64,000 bases of DNA, taken from contig NZ_DFQS01000004.1 of assembly GCF_002377905.1 (NCBI RefSeq), positions 1-64,000 on the forward strand, read 5' to 3'. Every line of letters begins with the position of its first letter. The stretch's first letter is position 1. The translations under genes and the position numbers were made by a program. Shown piece after piece: positions 1 through 7,051 of the stretch. The notes under the pieces are model-generated. The model did no database searches and was not told the DNA's origin. It saw only the letters and a program-made list of their open reading frames with translations. Origin of the DNA: Psychrobacter sp. UBA3483. Its GTDB lineage: Bacteria > Pseudomonadota > Gammaproteobacteria > Pseudomonadales > Moraxellaceae.

Positions 1-1
1 T

Positions 2-181
2 TTTGTATTTGATACACTATATCTACGAGCGAAGAATACCTATCTAAAAAAGCTCGATGCAGGGCTCAGAGCGGAGGAGAAAGCAGTCAAAAGCAAGGCT
101 CATCGAAGGATTAAGATAGCAATACGCGTTATCAGACTTACTCACCATAGCAAAGCCTTACCCCTGCCGTCAAATCCGTAA
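2..181 (+). CDS. C-terminal fragment of an unrecognised protein, cut by the window edge
   Basis: A reading frame is open from the left edge and ends at TAA 179-181, giving 59 residues. The fragment is basic, with many Lys and Arg residues, and ends in KALPLPSNP. It has no hydrophobic segment and no motif I recognise. It lies directly upstream of a transposase remnant, so it may be the tail of a real gene or chance coding in decayed DNA. Its start lies outside the window. I cannot assign a function. Confidence 0.3.
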   Translation, partial: FVFDTLYLRAKNTYLKKLDAGLRAEEKAVKSKAHRRIKIAIRVIRLTHHSKALPLPSNP

Positions 182-281
182 AGTTGAACTCGGAAGATTT
201 GATTTACGCAGCCTGACAATAAAAAGAGCCTTTCCTAAAAAGTGTGTAACTGCTTATAATCCACTAACAGGAGAATAAGCA

Positions 282-567
282 ATGACTACCCAATCTGACA
301 TTAAAAAAGCTGGCCGAGCAAATGGCTAGTAGCATGAATAGCTTTGATGGCATCAAAGACTTTCAAAAGCAGCTCATGCAATTCTTTATCGACACTGCCC
401 TTGAAGCTGAAATGGAAGACCATCTCGGCTATTCTAAGCATGAGAAGGTAGATAAGCCCAATAAGCGTAACGGGCACACTAAAAAGACCGTCCGCAGGGA
501 TAGCGGCGATCTTGAAATATCCATCCCAAGAGACCGTAATGGTAACTTTGAGCCTGCACAAATTTAA
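282..567 (+). pseudogene. IS256-family (mutator type) transposase remnant, frameshifted and truncated
   Basis: An ATG at 282 with a good ribosome binding site (AGGAG at 269-273) starts MTTQSDIKK and then stops at TAG 327-329. From about 310 the next frame continues as LAEQMASSMNSFDGIKDF and carries the family's N-terminal signature: EAEMEDHLGYSKHE, then KRNGHTKKTVRRDSGDLEI and IPRDRNGNFEPAQI. One extra base near 303-312 separates the two frames. The frame ends at TAA 567, after about 94 of the roughly 400 residues usual for this family, so the DDE catalytic core is absent. The copy cannot encode an active transposase. The family call rests on the N-terminal motif only. The sequence from 568 to about 700 was not recognised as more of the element. 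Confidence 0.8.
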
Positions 568-712
568 GCTGTAATAATATCCCAGAAAAAAACACTGGCT
601 CGTCCTGAGTTATTGGTCGAGATTACCGTTATCGCTGCTGAATAATTACGAGCGTTTAATGACTGAATCTAACTGCCTACCGTAGGTGCTAAGATTGAAA
701 GCGAGATAAAAT

Positions 713-742
713 AAAAGGGTGTGATTGATGTCACACCCTTTT
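713..742. terminator. Perfect 12-bp hairpin
   Basis: AAAAGGGTGTGA at 713-724 and its exact complement at 731-742 enclose a 6-base loop. A-rich and T-rich flanks make it a plausible terminator in either direction. It separates the transposase remnant from the TPR-like gene at 822. Confidence 0.7.
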
Positions 743-821
743 CTATGAGCTATTGATACAAATTAGTCTATAATCAACAGCGTTTAATGCATTTAACGCA
801 CAACCAATAGGGTCACCCATT

Positions 822-1244
822 ATGATTAATACCAAAATATATAAATCCATTTATGTGTTAGCAGAAAAACTGCTAGAAGCAGACAGTAAAAATGATCAAA
901 AAACCTTTGACGCGTTATATGCGCAGCTAAAGGAACTTTGCATCGAAAATGAAAAAAGCGATAAAGACCATCCTGAACAATGGGAGACATTGGCTGATTT
1001 TACCGAAGATTTGGATGAGGCGCTGGTTATTTATCAAAAAGCATTAGATAAAGCGGCGGCGATTAATTCAAAAGACCATTTGGCATCGATTGCTTTTTCT
1101 ATGGCTGAGCTGCAAATCGAGTTGGGTCAAACTGATGCTGCGATCAAAAGTCTGCAGAATGCTAAAATCAGCGCCAATAAAATCGAAGACAGAGAGTTCA
1201 AAGTTGAGATAAATGAATTGCTAGCGACACTTTTGGCAGAGTAA
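822..1244 (+). CDS. TPR-like helical protein
   Basis: A 140-residue soluble protein with no signal peptide or membrane segment. It is predicted to be almost all helix. Residues about 70-135 read like two tetratricopeptide-type repeats (ALVIYQKALDKAAAINSKDH and the helix pair AELQIELGQTDAAIKSLQNA), which would make it a protein-interaction scaffold. An acidic stretch (NEKSDKDHPEQWETLADF) precedes the repeats. No catalytic motif is visible. It follows a hairpin at 713-742 and is 50 bases upstream of cobT, so co-transcription with the cobalamin genes is possible, but nothing links it to cobalamin. The TPR call is by pattern only; its partner is unknown. Confidence 0.7.
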   Translation: MINTKIYKSIYVLAEKLLEADSKNDQKTFDALYAQLKELCIENEKSDKDHPEQWETLADFTEDLDEALVIYQKALDKAAAINSKDHLASIAFSMAELQIELGQTDAAIKSLQNAKISANKIEDREFKVEINELLATLLAE

Positions 1245-1294
1245 ATCTAAACGGCAAGTTTTGTTTTATCTAGATAAAAATTAAGATAATTTCC

Positions 1295-2371
1295 TTGAAG
1301 GCATTGAACACATTGAACACATTTATAGCGCCGACGATTGCAAATATAGAAAATCGCGAGCTGCGTCAGCAATTGCAGCAAATCGTTGACCAAAAAACCA
1401 AGCCACTTGGCGCCCTTGGACGTTTAGAGGCGCTCGCGGTACAGTTGGGATTGATTCAAGGTACGACCACGCCGCAAATTAATCAGCCGCAAATTCGGGT
1501 ATTTGCTGCCGACCATGGTCTAACCAAGCATGGCACATCCGCGTATCCTAGCGCGGTGACGGCGCAGATGGTTTATAACTTTTTGCAAGGCGGCGCTGCT
1601 ATCAATGTCTTAGCCCGTCAGCATAATATTGAGCTAAAAGTAGTCGATGCTGGTGTCGATGCCGATTTTGCCAATTCTCCTTTTAAATACCATGCGCAAT
1701 TGCTCGATTATAAAGTCCGTCACGGTAGCCGTGATGCGCTAACCGAGCCCGCCATGACAGCAGCAGAATGCTTAGCGGCATTAGAGAACGGCATGAAGGT
1801 TGTCGAAAACTCAGTGGGCAATTTGCTTATTGTCGGTGAAATGGGAATTGGTAACACGTCCGCCGCTAGTTTATTACTGGCAAGATTGGGCAATACACCG
1901 ATTAATGATTGTATTGGTCGCGGCACCGGTCTTGACGATGCAGGGTTACAACACAAGGCGACTATTTTAACGCAAGTATTGGCGCGTCATAGCGAAGCAC
2001 AAGCGCCATTCGACGTCCTTGCTGCGTTGGGTGGGCTTGAGATTGCTATGATGGCAGGGGCGCTGATTCAGGCCGCCAGTGAGCGCCGTATTCTTTTAAT
2101 CGATGGTTTTATTGCCAGTAGCGCGTTGTTGGCAGCTGAGCGCCTAGCGCCCGGTGTGGCAAAGTATGCTATCTTTGCTCATCATTCGGTCGAGCCGGGA
2201 CACGCGCATTTATTAAAACTGCTCAATGCTGAGCCATTACTTAATATGGGTATGCGCCTAGGCGAGGGCAGTGGCGCGGCACTGGCGTATCCATTATTAC
2301 AGTCAGCTTGTTCCATTATCAATGAGATGGCAAGTTTTAATGATGCAGGTATTAATGGACAAAATAGCTAA
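1295..2371 (+). CDS. cobT: Nicotinate-nucleotide--dimethylbenzimidazole phosphoribosyltransferase
   Basis: CobT transfers the phosphoribosyl group of nicotinate mononucleotide to 5,6-dimethylbenzimidazole, making alpha-ribazole phosphate, the lower ligand of cobalamin. The 358-residue length fits the family. Visible motifs are KPLGALGRLE (residues 36-45), AADHGLTKHGTSAYP (about 71-85), GEMGIGNTSAAS (about 182), GRGTGLDDAG (about 209) and, near the C-terminus, GMRLGEGSGAALA, whose Glu at about residue 324 corresponds to the family's catalytic base. The start is uncertain: in-frame TTG codons lie at 1295, 1304 and 1313, and a GAAGG at 1297-1301 would serve the last best. It overlaps cobS by one base (TAATG). 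No cobalamin riboswitch was seen upstream. Confidence 0.95.
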   Translation: MKALNTLNTFIAPTIANIENRELRQQLQQIVDQKTKPLGALGRLEALAVQLGLIQGTTTPQINQPQIRVFAADHGLTKHGTSAYPSAVTAQMVYNFLQGGAAINVLARQHNIELKVVDAGVDADFANSPFKYHAQLLDYKVRHGSRDALTEPAMTAAECLAALENGMKVVENSVGNLLIVGEMGIGNTSAASLLLARLGNTPINDCIGRGTGLDDAGLQHKATILTQVLARHSEAQAPFDVLAALGGLEIAMMAGALIQAASERRILLIDGFIASSALLAAERLAPGVAKYAIFAHHSVEPGHAHLLKLLNAEPLLNMGMRLGEGSGAALAYPLLQSACSIINEMASFNDAGINGQNS

Positions 2372-3246
2372 TGTCACAATTATCAAAAAAGCCATCGCAT
2401 CAACCAAATTCATTATCCCAATCTTCTTCTAAACACAGCATTGGTCAATTTATAAAATATGAATGGCGTCTATTGTTGGTGGCGGTGCAGTTTTTAACGC
2501 GCCTGCCCGTACCGCAATTTGCCAATTACAATCCGCAATGGTTGCACCAAAGTAGCCGTCATTTTCCTGGGGTAGGTCTGCTGGTTGGGCTGATTTGTGC
2601 AGGTATATTTTGGCTGTGTAGTTTTTTATTCACGCCTTTAGTCGCAGCAGTGGTCAGTACAGCCTTTGGGATTAGGCTAACTGGCGCTTTTCATGAAGAT
2701 GGACTTGCGGATAGCTGTGATGGTCTAGGTGGTGGTCTGACTCGCGAGCGTACTTTAACCATTATGAAAGACTCACGCTTAGGGACTTATGGTGTACTAG
2801 GTTTGGTCTCATCGTTACTTATCAAAATCAGCTTATTGGCGTCTATGCAATTATTAGTGGCTATCGTGGCGCTGATTATTGGACATACGGCCTCACGCTT
2901 ATTATGTATTAGTTTATTGGCGCTGTTGCCTTACGGAGGTGAGATTGAGCATGCTAAAGCCAAACCGATGGCGCAGCAACTGACGCCATTGCAAGGACTA
3001 TTGAGCAGTGGTTGGCTCATACTAGCAGGCGTGCTCGTCGTGCTCCTATTTCCTAATACCGTGCAGCAAATTGGTATTTGGCAATGGTCATTGGCTTTAT
3101 TACTAGGCATCGTAGCGACGGATTATATGCGGCGCTTGTTACGCAGGCGTTTAGATGGCTATACCGGTGATGGGTTAGGTGCCACGCAGCAGTTAAGTGA
3201 AATCGCTATTTATATCGGACTTGCTGCCTCGAACCCTTTTATTTAA
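2371..3246 (+). CDS. cobS: Adenosylcobinamide-GDP ribazoletransferase (cobalamin synthase)
   Basis: CobS is the inner-membrane enzyme that joins adenosylcobinamide-GDP to alpha-ribazole (phosphate), closing the nucleotide loop of cobalamin. The 291-residue protein carries the conserved start FLTRLPVP (residues 41-48), the acidic metal-binding segment GAFHEDGLADSCDGLGGG (about 105-122), MKDSRLGTYGV (about 132-142) and several hydrophobic helices. About 30 polar residues precede the family core, a longer N-terminus than usual. Its ATG overlaps the cobT stop by one base, so the two are translationally coupled. cobC follows 37 bases later. This is the last step of assembly, using CobT's product. 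Confidence 0.95.
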   Translation: MSQLSKKPSHQPNSLSQSSSKHSIGQFIKYEWRLLLVAVQFLTRLPVPQFANYNPQWLHQSSRHFPGVGLLVGLICAGIFWLCSFLFTPLVAAVVSTAFGIRLTGAFHEDGLADSCDGLGGGLTRERTLTIMKDSRLGTYGVLGLVSSLLIKISLLASMQLLVAIVALIIGHTASRLLCISLLALLPYGGEIEHAKAKPMAQQLTPLQGLLSSGWLILAGVLVVLLFPNTVQQIGIWQWSLALLLGIVATDYMRRLLRRRLDGYTGDGLGATQQLSEIAIYIGLAASNPFI

Positions 3247-3283
3247 TTTTAAGCGTAAGATTTAAAAAGGATAATGATAGCCA

Positions 3284-3862
3284 ATGGTTTTGTATATTTG
3301 GCGCCATCCAAAGCCCATTGCAGCTAATGGCTTTTGTATCGGACAGACTGATATCAGTGTCGATAAACGGAAAATTAAACGCCTCGCTAATAAAATACAG
3401 CGCTTCGTGCGTTTGCATCAATTACCAAAAGTGATTTGGGTCAGCCCGCTACAGCGCTCCTTAAAAGTTGGGGAAATATTGGTGCAGCATGGCTTTCGGT
3501 ATCGTGTCGCAACTGAGCTGGCAGAGATTGATTTTGGTGACTGGGACGGTCTACCTTGGATTAAAATACCCAAACAACAGATTGACGACTGGTGTGAGCA
3601 TTTTGCGGATTTTGCTCCTAATGACGGCGAGAGTTTACAGCAGTTATTTGAGCGTGTGGAAAACTGGGTAAATGAGATAGCTGCGCAAAATAGTGGTCAA
3701 AACCCAATATTAGCAGTCGGTCATGCAGGCTGGATAAATGCTGCTAGTATGATAGTTGCTGGACAAGAAGTGCCGAAGAAAGCCACTGATTGGCCACGAG
3801 TAGTGAACTATTTAGAATATCTTCAACTAAATTTTCAACCAAAAAAAACTGACTGTCTGTAA
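3284..3862 (+). CDS. cobC: Histidine phosphatase, probable alpha-ribazole phosphatase
   Basis: A 192-residue phosphoglycerate-mutase-type histidine phosphatase. The catalytic histidine is in LYIWRHPKP (His8). The second active-site histidine is in AVGHAGWI (about residue 147), and the acid/base glutamate is probably in ELAEIDFGDWDG (about 85). WRHPKP with a following GQTDI is typical of the CobC subgroup, which removes the 5'-phosphate from alpha-ribazole phosphate or cobalamin phosphate. Its place directly after cobT and cobS supports that over a general phosphatase. The start ATG follows an AAGGA at about 13 bases, rather distant. No terminator hairpin is obvious after it. Confidence 0.85.
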   Translation: MVLYIWRHPKPIAANGFCIGQTDISVDKRKIKRLANKIQRFVRLHQLPKVIWVSPLQRSLKVGEILVQHGFRYRVATELAEIDFGDWDGLPWIKIPKQQIDDWCEHFADFAPNDGESLQQLFERVENWVNEIAAQNSGQNPILAVGHAGWINAASMIVAGQEVPKKATDWPRVVNYLEYLQLNFQPKKTDCL

Positions 3863-3941
3863 TGGCCAGCTTTTTGGGTAATACTTTTAAATATAAGTTT
3901 TATAATTATTTTTCTTTCATTAATACATCAATAAAAAGCTT

Positions 3942-4166
3942 TTAGTCTATCTTATCAAACCACGCTTTATTATCTTTGGCGTCCATCGAGTCGAAACTGA
4001 CGTAAATACCTTCGTCGTCTAATGTTGCATACCAATGGTCAGCGTTGTCGCCAGTCAATATCTGAAAATACTTATTATTTACAATTCTACCGACCCTGTA
4101 GGTTTCACCTTGTCTATAAAACTCGTTACCTTGGATGCATATTAATTTGTCATCAGTGTTTATCAT
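3942..4166 (-). CDS. Small unrecognised soluble protein
   Basis: A 74-residue frame starting MINTDDKLICIQGNEFYRQG. It is acidic and rich in Tyr, Asp and Asn, with no signal peptide, membrane helix or cysteine motif. The alternating pattern (FYRQGETYRVGRIVNN, then YFQILTGDNADHWYATLDDE) suggests a small beta-barrel. Proteins of this look often sit in phage or accessory regions, but no phage gene is nearby. It stands alone between convergent cobC and the rplI terminator. A plausible AT-rich promoter region lies beyond 4167. I do not recognise it. Confidence 0.6.
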   Translation of the reverse strand: MINTDDKLICIQGNEFYRQGETYRVGRIVNNKYFQILTGDNADHWYATLDDEGIYVSFDSMDAKDNKAWFDKID

Positions 4167-4183
4167 ATCGTCCCATTTTATCT

Positions 4184-4306
4184 ATGACTAAATACAGATA
4201 GGATAGCAATAGCCTTGATATTAATGAAGATGACTTTATAAGCAGTATTTTATCATTAGGTATAGGTTGTACAGGTGTTTTATTACTATCTATTGCTAAA
4301 AAATAA
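4184..4306 (+). pseudogene. Possible small membrane peptide with an early in-frame stop
   Basis: From ATG 4184 the frame reads MTKYR, then TAG at 4199-4201, then DSNSLDINEDDFISSILSLG and a hydrophobic run IGCTGVLLLSIAKK ending at TAA 4304-4306. The tail looks like a single membrane helix capped by two lysines, as in many small membrane peptides. It may be a decayed gene, a peptide starting inside at a non-standard codon, or chance. It is divergent from the small gene at 3942-4166. No ribosome binding site supports an internal start. Confidence 0.2.
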
Positions 4307-4354
4307 TATTGTACTTTTTAACTATATAGATAAGCACTTAGCAAATTTTAAGCA

Positions 4355-4387
4355 TAAAAAAAGCCAGCAACATGACGTTACTGGCTT
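4355..4387 (-). terminator. Terminator of the rpsF-rpsR-rplI operon
   Basis: An 11-bp stem (4361-4371 with 4377-4387, one G-U pair, 5-base loop) is followed on the minus strand by a U run from the A tract at 4355-4360. It lies 45 bases beyond the rplI stop. Confidence 0.85.
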
Positions 4388-4432
4388 TCTTAGAAGGGTA
4401 GTAAGTTTACACTACCACCAACTATTCAAATA

Positions 4433-4942
4433 TTACTCTTCTGAGTAATCTTCGTTGTCGTCTTCAACTTCTTCAGCTGCATCTTCGTTGTCGCCATCTT
4501 CAGAAAGAATGGTTACTAAGATGCTAGCAGTTACGTCATGGTGTAGTTGAATATCAACATTGTATTCGCCCACTTGACGTAGTGTGCCTTCAGGTAGCTT
4601 AATTTCAGCACGGTCAACTTCTAGACCTGAGTTAGTCAATGCTTCAGCGATATCGCGAGTACCGATAGAGCCAAATAGCTTGCCTTCGTCACCTGATTTT
4701 GCGCGCATGATAACATTAACGTCAGTTAACGCGTCAGCACGTTCTTGAGCAACCGCTACTTCTTTTGCTTCTTCAGCTTCAAGTTCAGCACGACGTGCTT
4801 CGAACTTTTCAATGTTTGCTTTAGTTGCAGGTAGTGCTTTGCCCAAAGGGATAAGAAAGTTACGTCCGTAACCTGGTTTCACATCGACAGTTTCACCGAG
4901 TTTACCAAGGTTGACGATACGCTGTAACAAAATAATTTGCAT
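4433..4942 (-). CDS. rplI: 50S ribosomal protein bL9
   Basis: bL9 binds 23S rRNA near the L1 stalk and its elongated helix reaches out of the ribosome. The N-terminal RNA-binding domain is clear: MQIILLQRIVNLGKLGETVD, then VKPGYGRNFLIPLGKALPAT. The long connecting helix (residues about 40-75) and the C-terminal domain, with VNVIMRAKSGDEGKLFGS and GTRDIAEAL, follow. The protein has 169 residues against about 149 usually. The excess is an acidic tail ending DNEDAAEEVEDDNEDYSEE. It is the last gene of the rpsF-rpsR-rplI operon, 26 bases after rpsR. Confidence 0.98.
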   Translation of the reverse strand: MQIILLQRIVNLGKLGETVDVKPGYGRNFLIPLGKALPATKANIEKFEARRAELEAEEAKEVAVAQERADALTDVNVIMRAKSGDEGKLFGSIGTRDIAEALTNSGLEVDRAEIKLPEGTLRQVGEYNVDIQLHHDVTASILVTILSEDGDNEDAAEEVEDDNEDYSEE

Positions 4943-4968
4943 GAGTCATTCCTAGTTAAAGTTAACGG

Positions 4969-5199
4969 TTAACCCTGATGGTTATCAGTGTATGGAAGTA
5001 GCGATAAATAACGAGCTTGCTTGATAGCAGTCGCCAGCTGACGCTGGTATTTAGTAGACGTACCGGTAATGCGGCTTGGTACGATTTTGCCATTATCACT
5101 GATGTACTGTTTTAGCAATTCAACATCTTTATAATCGATGTGAGTGATGCCTTCAGCAGTGAAACGGCAGAATTTGCGACGGCGATAGAAACGTGCCAT
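4969..5199 (-). CDS. rpsR: 30S ribosomal protein bS18
   Basis: A 76-residue basic protein of the small-subunit platform that pairs with bS6. Typical motifs are MARFYRRRKFCRF, DYKDVELLKQYISDNGKI, and the RNA-binding stretch PSRITGTSTKYQRQLATAIK followed by QARYLSLLPYTD. Full family length. It lies 16 bases after rpsF and 26 before rplI on the minus strand, the usual order. There is no priB gene between rpsF and rpsR, unlike Escherichia coli. Confidence 0.98.
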   Translation of the reverse strand: MARFYRRRKFCRFTAEGITHIDYKDVELLKQYISDNGKIVPSRITGTSTKYQRQLATAIKQARYLSLLPYTDNHQG

Positions 5200-5215
5200 G
5201 AGTATTCTCCTTTAA

Positions 5216-5614
5216 TTAGTCTTCACTGTTGTCGTTGTCGTCGTTTTCACGATTGTCTGGACGACGAGTCGTTGCTTTGCGTGCGCGTTTTTCATCGGCA
5301 TTCTTGGCTAACTGCGACTCTTCAGTGACAGCTTCGTCACGGCGCATAACTAGACTACGAATGATCGCGTCGTTATAACGGAATAATTCTTCAAGTTCAG
5401 CCAAAGTCTCACCGTCAGTTTCAACGTTGAAAAGAACGTAATGAGCTTTGTGAATTTTGTTAATTGGGTAAGCCAATTGACGACGACCCCAATCTTCTAG
5501 ACGATGGATCGTACCGCCGTTGTCTTGAACCAACTTGATATAGCGTTCAACCATGCCGACCACTTGGTCGCTTTGGTCTGGGTGTACAAGTAACACCAGT
5601 TCGTAATGTCGCAT
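5216..5614 (-). CDS. rpsF: 30S ribosomal protein bS6
   Basis: bS6 sits on the platform of the 30S subunit as a heterodimer with bS18. The start MRHYELVLLVHPDQSDQV is diagnostic, followed by HRLEDWGRRQLAYPINKIHK and HYVLFNVE. At 132 residues it has an added C-terminal tail rich in Arg, then Asp and Asn (TRRPDNRENDDNDNSED), resembling the acidic tail on bL9 in the same operon. It is the promoter-proximal gene of the operon. The roughly 300 bases upstream hold no other gene. Confidence 0.98.
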   Translation of the reverse strand: MRHYELVLLVHPDQSDQVVGMVERYIKLVQDNGGTIHRLEDWGRRQLAYPINKIHKAHYVLFNVETDGETLAELEELFRYNDAIIRSLVMRRDEAVTEESQLAKNADEKRARKATTRRPDNRENDDNDNSED

Positions 5615-5911
5615 TATGACTCCTTACGGATTAGTAGCTATTAACCCTATGTTAATAGCAAGGAGATTTATAAGGTAAGCCCAAATCTTATCGAATTTTG
5701 CAAAAACAATAGCAATAAGCTTAGTTTATAAAGCGCCGTATTATAACAGTACTCAGCGCTTAACACAAAGGTTAATGACTGAGCGTCTGTCAATAAATAA
5801 TAAAAGACATAAATATAGCTTTATCCATAAAAAAGCAGCGCATAAACGCCACTTTTTAATTAACCTTGTGATATTTATAACAATGGTTTTTATCATAAAC
5901 TTATAAATTCA
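5615..5911. other. Spacer between the GYF_2-RDD gene and rpsF
   Basis: AT-rich spacer between two minus-strand genes. It should hold the ribosomal operon promoter on the rpsF side and the 3' end of the RDD gene on the other. I see no clear terminator hairpin, RNA gene or open frame. Confidence 0.4.
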
Positions 5912-6898
5912 TTATTTTATTTTTGGTTGTTTGACCAGTTGGCTATTATCGGCTTTTACCACCAAAGTTTTAGCCAGTTTATCATGCCAACCGATGTTTT
6001 CAGGACTTTTTGAGGCCATATAATAATGAACAATAATAACCACAAAACCTAAAAAGCTGGTAAATGAGAATAATAAGTTGTAAATAATAAACAGTAGTAG
6101 CGTACGCATGCCGATAAGCTTGGTAAAAGATGGCAGGCGATGGGTAGTTTGGTCGACGACGCGAATACCAGTAATCAGCTTACCAAGTGATTGCCCACGC
6201 AAGGTAATAAACACCAGCTGCAGCGCAAACAAACCAAACACCATCACTTGTGACATCATCAAAGTACTGCTAGGAATACTTTCCATCAATGTCATGGAAT
6301 ACTGGTATGCGGCATCCATATCTTGGATGTTTTGAAATTTGGTATAGTCCACATCCATTTTCATTAACGCCATGACCAGCGGTAAAATCGCTAATACATA
6401 GAGCAAACCATTGATTGCGGTCGCTAACACCCGTGACATAATCGGCGCAAGCACCACATCACCGATGACTTTATCTTTAGGCGAGGCGGCTTTGACTGCA
6501 GCAGACTTATTTAATGACACATTTTTATTGGGCGTATATTGACGATTGGTGGTCATGTCCAGCTTGGTATTTTTAGCATTCTCTGCTGGGCGTTCAGGCT
6601 TACCATACAATCTGTCTAGCGATACCGTTTTGTCATCTTTAGAGGTGCTACTAGCAGAATCTTCTGGGAAGATAGTGACGTTATTGATAATAGAGTCATT
6701 ATCATCTGCCGACACTATAGGGGCAGGACGATAATAAGTCTGATTATTGGTTAAATTACCAACACGCTGCCACTGATCTAGACCTTCATGCCACATCAAA
6801 TCATCTAATACCACTTCACCTGAGGCGAGCATAATATTGAGCTGATCCAACGTGTATGGACCCGCTTGTACGTTATTTCGAGCAAGGAAAATCTGCAT
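5912..6898 (-). CDS. GYF_2-RDD fusion, inner-membrane protein
   Basis: A 328-residue protein in two parts. Residues 1-55 match a GYF_2 (DUF4339) module, with IFLARNNVQAGPYTLDQLNI and the Trp-rich DDLMWHEGLDQWQRVG; such modules are thought to bind proline-rich peptides or partners. After a polar linker (about 60-150), residues about 155-315 form an RDD domain: APIMSRVLATAINGLLYVLA, a second helix near 215, and RGQSLGKLITGIRVVD, with further hydrophobic helices. RDD proteins are membrane proteins of poorly defined, possibly transport or ion-related, function. The gene stands alone between the ppsA hairpin and the rpsF operon. The domain calls are firm; the role is unknown. Confidence 0.85.
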   Translation of the reverse strand: MQIFLARNNVQAGPYTLDQLNIMLASGEVVLDDLMWHEGLDQWQRVGNLTNNQTYYRPAPIVSADDNDSIINNVTIFPEDSASSTSKDDKTVSLDRLYGKPERPAENAKNTKLDMTTNRQYTPNKNVSLNKSAAVKAASPKDKVIGDVVLAPIMSRVLATAINGLLYVLAILPLVMALMKMDVDYTKFQNIQDMDAAYQYSMTLMESIPSSTLMMSQVMVFGLFALQLVFITLRGQSLGKLITGIRVVDQTTHRLPSFTKLIGMRTLLLFIIYNLLFSFTSFLGFVVIIVHYYMASKSPENIGWHDKLAKTLVVKADNSQLVKQPKIK

Positions 6899-6962
6899 AA
6901 TTGCCTACATAGTTAGTCATATCTTAAGTCACTTTTTCAAGTCACTTTCGCTAATACATTAT

Positions 6963-6999
6963 ATTAGGGTCTATTTGAAAAAATCAAATAGACCCTAAT
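6963..6999 (-). terminator. Perfect 16-bp inverted repeat after ppsA
   Basis: 6963-6978 and 6984-6999 are exact reverse complements around a loop of five A residues. The repeat lies 53 bases beyond the ppsA stop. The U run after it on the minus strand is weak, so it may act more as an RNA-stabilising 3' hairpin than as a strong terminator. Confidence 0.7.
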
Positions 7000-7051
7000 G
7001 GTAGTATATTAAATGACTCTGTCAATTAACGCTGTGACGTAACGTTACGTC

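Noticed and set aside
568..1294. Cobalamin riboswitch ahead of cobT
   Set aside because: No B12-box-like conserved core recognised by eye; only the hairpin at 713-742 was found.
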